Source of the DNA: Chloroflexota bacterium
GTDB lineage: Bacteria; Chloroflexota; Anaerolineae; CG2-30-64-16
DNA length: 15,353 bases
Assembly (NCBI GenBank): GCA_029555885.1
Contig: JAKPQT010000276.1
Location: 1-15,353 of the forward strand
Direction: 5' to 3'
Positions 1-9,200 of this stretch are shown piece after piece. The notes under the pieces were generated by a model. It was not told the origin of the DNA. It saw only the letters and a list, made by a program, of their open reading frames with translations, and did not search any database. Numbering within the stretch: position 1 is the stretch's first letter; each line of letters begins with the position of its first letter. A program made the translations under genes and the position numbers.

Positions 1-201
1 ATGAGCGGGAGCATCGGCGGGGACCCGCAGCTTGCGGCCTTGCGCGACAACGGCGGCGCGACGTTGAGCTATGCCATCAAGTCCACCAGCCCCGCCATCA
101 ACATGGGTTACACCGGCGCGCCCAATTGCACCGGCCAGGTGGACCAGCGCGGCCATACCCGCCCGACAGGCAGCGCCTGCGACCTGGGCGCGTATGAGTA
201 T
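1..201 (+). other. End of a choice-of-anchor Q module (domain in giant protein)
   Basis: Residues 1-67 carry the family's typical closing signature: DPQLAALRDNGGAT, then SPAIN, a Cys, VDQRG (47-51), RP, and CDLGAYEY (60-67). This segment normally follows a beta-helix and precedes the next domain in secreted bacterial proteins. Only the end is present, which is the main reason to regard the gene as cut by the window edge. Confidence 0.8.
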
Positions 202-3200
202 GGGCCGCGCACGCTGACCGTCGATGCCGCAGCGCTGGCGGACCCGGCCGCGCTGCTCTTCGGGGATCTGCAAAGCGCTCTCGACGCAGCGATGACGGGG
301 GACGTCATCGAGATGCGCGCGGGCATCTATACGGGCAACTTTACAGCGTACCGCGACGTCGCCATCCGCCACGCCGGGGTCCAGGTTAGCAAGCTGAGCC
401 CCGAGCTGGGCTATGACCTGCGCGCCATCGTGCAGGCCTCGTTGCGCACCCCACAGGAACAACATGCGCTCGGCACGGGCGGCACATTCGCCGGCACGAC
501 CCTGACCGTGCAGGGCTATGCCCCCACCGGCACTAGTTTCGAGCCGAACGGCCAGGTTGCGGTGAGCCTGCAGGGGCTGACTATCCGTCACGGCACGGGT
601 GAGCTGGGCGGTGGCATACACAACCTGGGCCGGCTGACCATCGACGGTTCCACCATCGAAAGGAACGCGGCGACGGGCGAAACAGGCGCGGATGGCCGGG
701 GTGGCGGCATCTACAATGCCGGCGACCTGACAGTAACGCGGTCCACCATTTCGGGTAACCAGGCCGAGCAGTATGGCGGCGCACTCTACAACGCCAGCCC
801 TGGCGCGGCGATGCCCGTGACGGCCACAGTGACAGCTTCCACCATAGCGTATAACCGGGCGATCCGGCTGCCCGACCAGTACGTCGTTTCGGTACGCAGC
901 AATGGCCTCACCCCTGAGAAACTCGACATCATTTCGGGCGATGAGGTGCGCTTCGAGACGCAGGACAGCCAGGCACACACGATGGAAGTGCAGTCGGTGG
1001 CAGACCTAATCAGTTGTAAGCCGGCCACCATTGAGGTGCCACGTTCGGGCCTGGGCCTGTCCATGCCGCTCATCTGCACGACCTCCGCCACGGCACCCTT
1101 CACAGGCACCGTGACCATCCGTGATCCTGAGTTCCAACAGACGCTCACCCTGACCGTATCTGCTGCGAGCGCGACGCCGGATGGCGCATCGCTGTTCCAG
1201 ACCGGCAAGAGCAACACCCGGCTCGACAGCTCGATCATCTACAGCAGCGGCACAGCGCGACCCTGCGGGCGGTTCGCCGATGACAGCCAGGCAACCGTGC
1301 TGCCGCAGGGCACGAACCTGTTCGGGAACGAGGAACCGTACGCGGACAACAACACCGCGTACGGGCTGTGCGCCCTGTTGACGGGGGATTACCCCATCAC
1401 CGAACCGCATCTGGGGCCGCTGCAGGACAACAACGCGATCGACTTCGCGGCCAGCACCGTCTCGGGCTACACCCACTCGCACGCTCTACTCCCCGAAAGT
1501 CCGGCTATCGATGCCCTCAACGTCACTGCCTGCGGGGCAGTCACCGCGGCCATCAACCTCGACACCGTCACCCAGGCAAGTCCCGGCAGCCTCAGCGTGC
1601 GCGCAGGCGATATCGTAAAGTGGTCCAGTACATCGAGCCGCACGGTGATGATCGATGACGGTAAGTATAACGAACGCCTCCTGAAGGTACCGGCGGGCCA
1701 GACGCCCGTCGCGATGCAGGTCAATCAGCCCGGTACGCTCAGGTATCGCGTGTATAACGCTGCCAGTGCGGAGCAAGGTTATGGCAGCATCACCATCGCA
1801 GCGCGGCCCGACCGGGGCACGGATCAGCGCGGATTCGCCCTGCCCCAGCGCGGCACAAATCTGTCATACAAATGTGACATCGGCGCCTATGAGTTCGCCG
1901 CCTGGGTGGTGGGCCAGCCACTCCCGCGGCCGCCGTCCATCAGCGGCAGCAGCCTGCCCCGCTGGACGATCGACGGCGAAGACGCGACGGGCTACCACGC
2001 CTGGAGCCCCGCGCCGATGCTCGATTATGCGATCCGTCCCACCCGTCCTGCAATCGGTGGGGCAGCCATGGAGACGGTGGAGGTCGCCTGGTCGAGCGGC
2101 ACCGCCCAAGCTGCCGTGACGCAATCGGGCATTGTGGTCTGGCCGGACCAGCCTCAGCTGCACGTCGGCGGCGCGGCCGTCAATCTCAGCCACAGCGCCA
2201 TCACCGATGGCTTCAATGTGGCACCCGGCACGGCGCGCGCGTACGAGGGCTACGAGCCGGTGACAGAGCTGGCGGGCGCCATCATCGATGGCACCGTCTT
2301 CAGCCGTACCGAGCTCCATGCGGCGGACGGCGACCCAGAGGAAGGCGACTCGTATTCGGTCGTGCATCTCAGCAAGAGCACGCAGTCGAGCGGCAGCCTC
2401 AAGGTGCTGGTCATCAAGACGCTGGATTGGAACACTCCCGGCATCCTCGACCTGCGCGACCGCGTGACGGCCGACGGATACAGCCAGACCGACTGCGTGA
2501 TTGGCCGCGAGCTGTCCTACCCGGCATTCAACGACAAGACGGACGAGGCCTTCACGCTGCCGGGCCATGCCGACCCGGAGAAGCGTTCCGGCTGGATCCT
2601 GTACGGGGTCGCGTATGACGGCGTTGCGACCTCGGCCGAGCTGACGACGGCCCAGAACACCGTCGACAACCTCATCCCGCCGGCCCATGTACAGGAGATT
2701 CGCAACGGGCCGATCATCCCCGTCCTGGAACGGGCACCTGCGGAAGGCGAAACCGACACTCGGACGGAGGACGACCTACGGGTTGCCTGGTACCAGACGG
2801 ACAGCCGCAACGTGGCCTGGCCCACCAAGGCCGTGGCCTACCACTGCCGCTGGCCCGTGGATGCGCAGACACCGAAGATCGTCATTGCCAGCGAGCTGGG
2901 CTCGGAAATCGCCAACCAGGCTGTGTTGAACACCCGGCAATTCGTGGCGCCGACGGTGTATCATCAGGTCGACCCGGCGCTGCCGGGCTATAGCCCGAAC
3001 CACGAGCACGCCCTGCTGGCAAGCTCGAACCTGGGCAACACGCAGCCCGCGTTCTACGCGCTGCGCACCGACCTGCTCAACCGGAATACGAACGCCGCGC
3101 ACTGGCGCTCCTACGCGCTGCTGAAGTATCGCGATGCGCGGCAGGAGAACCGGACGCAGATAGCCGTGTACCGGGTGCTCCTGACTGAAAACGCGCCGAA

Positions 3201-6200
3201 CCTAAACTATGCCAGGGTTCCGGGCGCGATCGGCCTCACGAGCGTGGACCTGCCCGGCGGACCGACCGCCGGCACGCTGACCCTGCGGGTCGGCACCGCA
3301 CTGTTTGGCGGCAACACGACCGCGACCGTACCGGTCGAGGCGCTCAACGGCGTGGGGCTGCACGCGGCCTACGTCGAGGTGGATTACGATGAGGTCAACC
3401 TGGAGCCCGTGAAGTGCGCGCCGAACGTCAACCGCTTTGTGGAACGGCCCTACCGGCCGCAGGTCGCCGCCGATGACAATATCCTCGTGGGCCATGTGGT
3501 GCATCTGCGCGTGACAACCGATGCCGGCTCCGACTTGCGTTACCGGTGGGACTTCGGCGACGGCACGGTACAATATGACGACCGGGTGGTCAGCCACGTC
3601 TACGGCGCCGCAGACAGCGACCTGACCACGGTGGATTTCATCGACCCGTACCACGTGACCGTGGAAGTGTCGAGCGGCTTGCTGGACACTATCGTTTCGG
3701 CCGGGATCGACGTACATATCCTCGCAACGCAGACGGCACCACCGATCCTGCTGGAGCCGGAGGATCTGACGGCCCAGACCGGCTGCCGCATCACCGCCGG
3801 CGGCAACATCCTGCTCGACCTGGTCACCCGCAGCAAGCACGGCCTGACCGCCGATTCCCGGCTGGCCGACCTGACCTTCAAGAAAAAGGCAGCTTTCACC
3901 AGCGGCACCGCCAGCGTCGCAGTGACGACCGCCAGCGCCCCCAAGGGGCCGGACTACAGCGAACTTACCTACGGCCTCGGCGCGGGGCTGCCGGTATATG
4001 CCCCGACGCCCATGCGCGGTCTGCTCGATATCCAGCCGTGCGCAGAGACGCAGGCCAACACCGAGGACACGCCCTTCTGGAAGGACTGGAAGGGGATGCT
4101 GTGGGCCCGTGCAGCCGGCGACATGACGGTCAAGTACTTCTATCCGCTGCAGCGCGGCTTCTACCTGAGCGACGCATATGCAGAGGATCTGGGGCTGGTC
4201 GATCCGGAGACCAATGGAATTCTGACCGAGGAAGAGCGGATCGGCAAGTGCGTCCCGTGGCTGGATAGCCTGAGCAGCTACCCGCCGGAATCCGAAGTCA
4301 CGTACGAGGACTACTCCGGCGAGGAGCAGACCCGCAACGTGTATCCGGTCAGCTACCATGTGCGCTGGCCCGAGCTGCCCGCGCTGTTGAACGTCGGCGA
4401 GACCGTGTTCCAGCGCGCCAAGGGCGGTGTCTCGGCAGTGGGCAGCCAGGTGGCGGTGACCCGCATCTACGACGACCTGGCGGAGTCGACCTGGGACAAT
4501 GCCGCGGAAGCGATCGCCATGGACCCGGCCGGCGTCACCCGCTCTGTCGCGCAACTGATCGACCCGATGGCCGAGGTGCAGGTGGAGTTGCCGGTGTGGA
4601 TCGAGGGGCAGCCCGGCCTGCCGACGGACATCACGACCCAACGCCTGCTCATGGGCGGCGGCATAGCGTTGACCGGCAATGCCGATGACCCGAACCTGGC
4701 GCTGCCGTTCGCGCTGCGCAGCCGCATCGTCTACCGAGACACCGCGGTCGACATCGACGGCGACGACGCAGCCAACGGCACGCTGGTCTTCAAGGGCTAC
4801 TACGACGGCACCTCGCCCCAGTATATCAAGGGCGATCCGCTGCTCCTGCTGAACGTAATGTCGGATTCAGACAAGCAGCGGCTGCTGGACCTCTGCCCGA
4901 GCGAGACCGACGAGTGCACCGCGTATCAGGAAGCCATCGAAAACCTGTACTGGAAGACATGGAACCCCCGCGACCTGGACCTGTGCCGGAATACAGCGGG
5001 CTACCTGCCCGGCAGCAACGCGGCCCCGGCAGTCGATATCGGCGCTCCAGATGCAGCGCTGTCGGTGAACTGCCCGAACTACCCGACCTACTTCCGCGAC
5101 GGCGAACCCGATCATGCCCTGCTCATTGCCGTGCAGGATACGCCATCGCTCGACCTGCTGAACGAGGACGGCGAGCCTTATGCAGGGGGGGAGGAGGCAG
5201 ATGGTGTGGCGGACACGCCGGATGGCATCCCCGAACCCTTCGAGGGGCTCGGCAAGGGCAAGGCGCTGACCGCGGGCAACGCCGCGGGCACAGGCTACAT
5301 CACCCTGGCCTACAACAACGACTCCTCGCTGGGCGGACTGCCGGTGTCCCTCCAGGTCATCAAGGTGGAGTGCGCCAGGAACGCTGCGGGCGAGGAAAGC
5401 CCCTATCGCGGCAACCTGCTGGTCATCAAGTCGGACAACCTGTTCGATGAGAAGCTGACCATCCGCCACACCGGTGACTTCGGCGGCCGGCCCGACAACT
5501 TCGAGTTCGAGTGGTGGATCGCCGCAGTCGACGACACGGCGGTCTCGCCCATCCTTGCGCCGCCCAGTTACCCCTGGCAGCCGTGGACCGCGCCGGAGAA
5601 GGGCAGCACGACACTCGGCCCGCAGATCACCATCGAGGGCGCGAACCCGACCACGCTGCGGGACAATTGGGTCATCGTGCGCTACAAGAACAAGACGTGC
5701 CCGGTCTGCGGCAACCAGTACACCTACAGCGCGTTTGCCGGCGACCCATCGGCGAAGCCTTCCGAGCTACGTGCGCAACTGGCCGAAGGCTGGATCAAGC
5801 GGGTAACCAACGCGCTGAACCCGTTCGACACCCGTGTGGACGACTTCGTGAGCGCACCCACCAACACCACGGTGGACATGGTTCGGCAGGCCGGCCCGCG
5901 CTATGAGGGGCCAGTGGCCATGACGAACGACCCGGAGACCCTGAACAACATGGGGCTCATCGAAGCTTACCAGACGGTGCTCGACCGGGGACGCGACCTC
6001 TCGATCGACGCCAACGTTAACGACCAGGGCGCGAACGCCGCGCTGCTCAACGTGACCTCGCGCATCGCCAGCCTCTACATGCTGCTGGCCAACGATGCGT
6101 ACATGGATGCGCTCGATCCGACCATCGGACTGGGCACGAGCAGCAGCCTCGGAGTGCGGGCGCCCGCGGTGTTTGCCTTTGCGAACCAGTTCCGTGCTGA

Positions 6201-9200
6201 CCAGTTCGGCCTGATCGACGAAGAGCTGGCCCTGCTGCGCGGCCGCGATGAGACGCTGGGCGGCGTCGCCGCGGCGCCCACGTACAACCGGCTGACCTGG
6301 AACTTTACGAACGGCGACGGCGAAGTTGCCTACGTGATGAACTACAACATCAAGGACATCAACCAGGACGGGTTTGTGAACGAGGCCGATGCGGCCATCA
6401 TGTACCCGCAGGGCCACGGCGATGCCTGGGGCCACTTCCTGACTGCCCTGACGAAGTATTATGAGCTGCTGCGCCACCAGAACTACACCTGGGTGCCGCG
6501 CGCAGAGCCCATCAGCGTCGCCGGTGCGCCGGTCGTGGCAGACTACTACGACGAGCGCCGCTTCGCGACCGCAGCGGCTGAGAAGGCCCGCATGGGTGCC
6601 GAGATCGTCGACCTGACCTACCGCAAGTACTATGCGGACCCGTCGAGCCAGAAATACGTCGATACGCAGACCGACCCATCCGACAATACCGCGCGTGCCT
6701 GGGGCGTGGCCGACTGGGCCGAACGCGCAGGCCAGGGCGCCTACTTCGACTGGGTCGTCGCGAACGCAATCATCCCGCCCGTGGACGATCGCTACACCGA
6801 CCTCCGGAAGATCGACCGCACGACCGTCCTGGACATCAGCGAGATTGCCAACCAGTACGCGGCCATCGAAGCCAAGCTCGACAACGCGGATAACCTGGCC
6901 AACCCGCTCGGCCTGACGGGCGATGCCGTGCTGTTCGACCTGGACCCGGCGCTGACCAAGACAACGCCGACCACGGAAGGACTAACCCACTTCGAGCAGG
7001 TGTACCAGCGGTCGTTGAGCAGCCTGAGCAATGCGCTCAAACTGTACGACTATGCGAATGAGGTGAAGCTCCAGCAGCGGCAGGCGCAGGACCAGCTGCG
7101 CGACTTCTCGCTGAGCATCATGGACGAGGACCGGGCGCGCGTCAACGAGCTGATCGAGATCTTCGGCTACCCCTACGACGCGGATATCGGCGTGAATGGC
7201 ACGTACCCAACCGGCTATGACGGGCCCGATATCTACAACTACGACCTCATCGACCGCACCGAAATCACGGACTCCGAGATGCGGTGCAGCGAGCAGGAGA
7301 TCGCGGCCGGAGAGTGTCCGACCGAGACGGCCTCGTACGTCCTCGAGTTCGCGCCGATGGAGTGCCTGGGCAACTACGTGACGACCCTGACCGGCTACGT
7401 CTATGGCCAGCCGTTCGCAGTCGAGGACGTCTGCAAGTCGGTCATGCCCACGGAGAACCTGGTGCTGGACTATACCGTAGGCATCGGCCTGGATGCCGGC
7501 TTCGGCCGGTACAAGCCATTGTCGTGGTCTGACAGCAGCGCACGCAAGGCCTGGGGCGAGATCCAGCGCAAGATGTGGGGGGTCTACGACGCGAAGACCG
7601 AATACGAGACCGCGGCGGTGGCCTACAATAACCATGTCGAAGCCCTCGAAGAGCACTACAAGGCCATGAAGGATCGGGCCGAGTATCTGCGGACGAAGAA
7701 CTCCCTCGATGCCGCAACCAAGGCCACCCTCCTGGCCCTGGACGAAACGATGCATGGTATCGACATCGGCAAGAGCATCTACGACATCATCAAGACCAGC
7801 ATCTACGACAAGAGCTGGGCGACGGCCATGGGCCAGCCTTTTGTGGTCGGCATCGACAACGATATGGGTTTCATGGCCCGCCTTACCGCCATGATGGCGG
7901 GCTTCGCGTTCAAGGACGCGATGGACACGCTGGAGAGCCAGCTCTCACTGACCAAGAGCATCCTCGAGGGGACCAAGGAAGCGATCGAGACCGCAGCGGC
8001 AATCGGCATGTTCGACGAGGACGCCGATATGGAACTCAAGCAGATGGGCTATGAGATGAATGGCCTGCTGCGCGAGGAGCGGATGCTGCGTCTCAGCCTG
8101 TACCTGGCCGTCGACAACTACTACGGCGCATTCGACGACTACAAGGCAGAGGTGCAGCTCGGCTTCCGCAAGCTCCAGGACCTGATCCGGCTGCGTAAGC
8201 GGTGGGCCGGGCAGATTGCCGAGCAGCGCTACGGCGACATGGCGTATCGGATGTATCAGAACGATGCGCTGCTCAAATATCGGCAGCAGTTCGACCTCGC
8301 GCAGACCTACGTCTACCTGACTGCGGCGGCCTACGACTACGAGACCAACCTGCGGGGCGAGGACCCGGCGGCGGGCGGCAAGTTCCTGCGCGACATCGTC
8401 GCCACCCGCTCGCTGGGCGAGCTGCGCTGGACGACCGGCCCATGGGATGTGGAGCCGATCGTGGGTTCGGGCGGACTGGCGGAGCCGCTCGGCAAGATGC
8501 GCGACAACTTCGTGGTGCTGAAGGGCCAGATGGGCTTCAACAACCCACAGGCCGAGGCGAACCGGTTCTCGCTGCGCCACGAGCTATTCCGGCTGCGCGA
8601 CGAGTCGGATGCCGCCTGGCGGCAGACATTGGCACGCTACTACACGCCCAACATCTACGGCGAGCCGGTCGTGGCTGAACTCGCCAAGCGGCCCTACGGC
8701 TCCATCGGGCCGGAACCAGGGCTGGTCATCCCGTTCGGCTCGACCATCACCCGGCGGCTGAACTACTTCGGCAACCCGCTGGGTCCCGGCGACAGCGCAT
8801 ACAGCGCAACACAGTTCGCGACTAAGATTGCCAACGTCGGCATCTGGTTCGAGGGCTACGACACGAGCCGCCTGAGCCGGACCCCGCGCGTGTATCTCTT
8901 GCCCGGCGGCCAGGACGTCATCCGGCCACGGAACACGGAAGGTGTACTGCGGTACTGGAACGTGACCGAGCAGCTCCTGCCCGTCCCCTACCCGATCACG
9001 CGGGCCGATATGCAGAATCCGAAGTGGATCCCCAGCATCGACGGGCTGCAAGGGCAGTTCCTGAAGGTCAAGCCGTATGCAGACATGCGGGCTTACCCAT
9101 ACACCGCAGACTTCGAGCCGACCGAGCTGAATACCGACACACGGCTCATCGGGCGGTCGGTCTGGAACAGCAAGTGGGTGCTGGTGATCCCCGGCGCCAC

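Larger units (their letters stand above)
541..1896 (+). other. Right-handed beta-helix / choice-of-anchor Q module with two inserted cupredoxin-like domains
   Basis: Residues about 182-289 show beta-helix rungs: GGGIHN..LTIDGSTIERN (203-222), GGGIYN..LTVTRSTISGN (235-253), GGALYN (259-264) and STIAYN (280-285). The rung pattern resumes at LDSSIIYSSG (about 407-416) and runs through LGPLQDNN and LLPESPAID to Cys511. The closing DQRG (608-611) and CDIGAYEF (625-632) come about 95 residues later. The two gaps in this otherwise standard module (about 290-393 and 515-600) each hold a cupredoxin-like beta-sandwich. Modules of this kind are usually structural or carbohydrate-facing; no catalytic residues are recognisable. 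Confidence 0.75.

Noticed and set aside
868..1803. Functional copper centres in the cupredoxin-like inserts
   Set aside because: Insert 1 lacks the second His and the Met, and insert 2 lacks all ligands.
3202..4641. 479-codon open frame on the minus strand inside the giant gene
   Set aside because: Its product has low-complexity His/Arg/Gly/Val-rich composition with no recognisable domain, and it lies fully opposite conserved coding sequence. Long antisense frames are expected in GC-rich genes.
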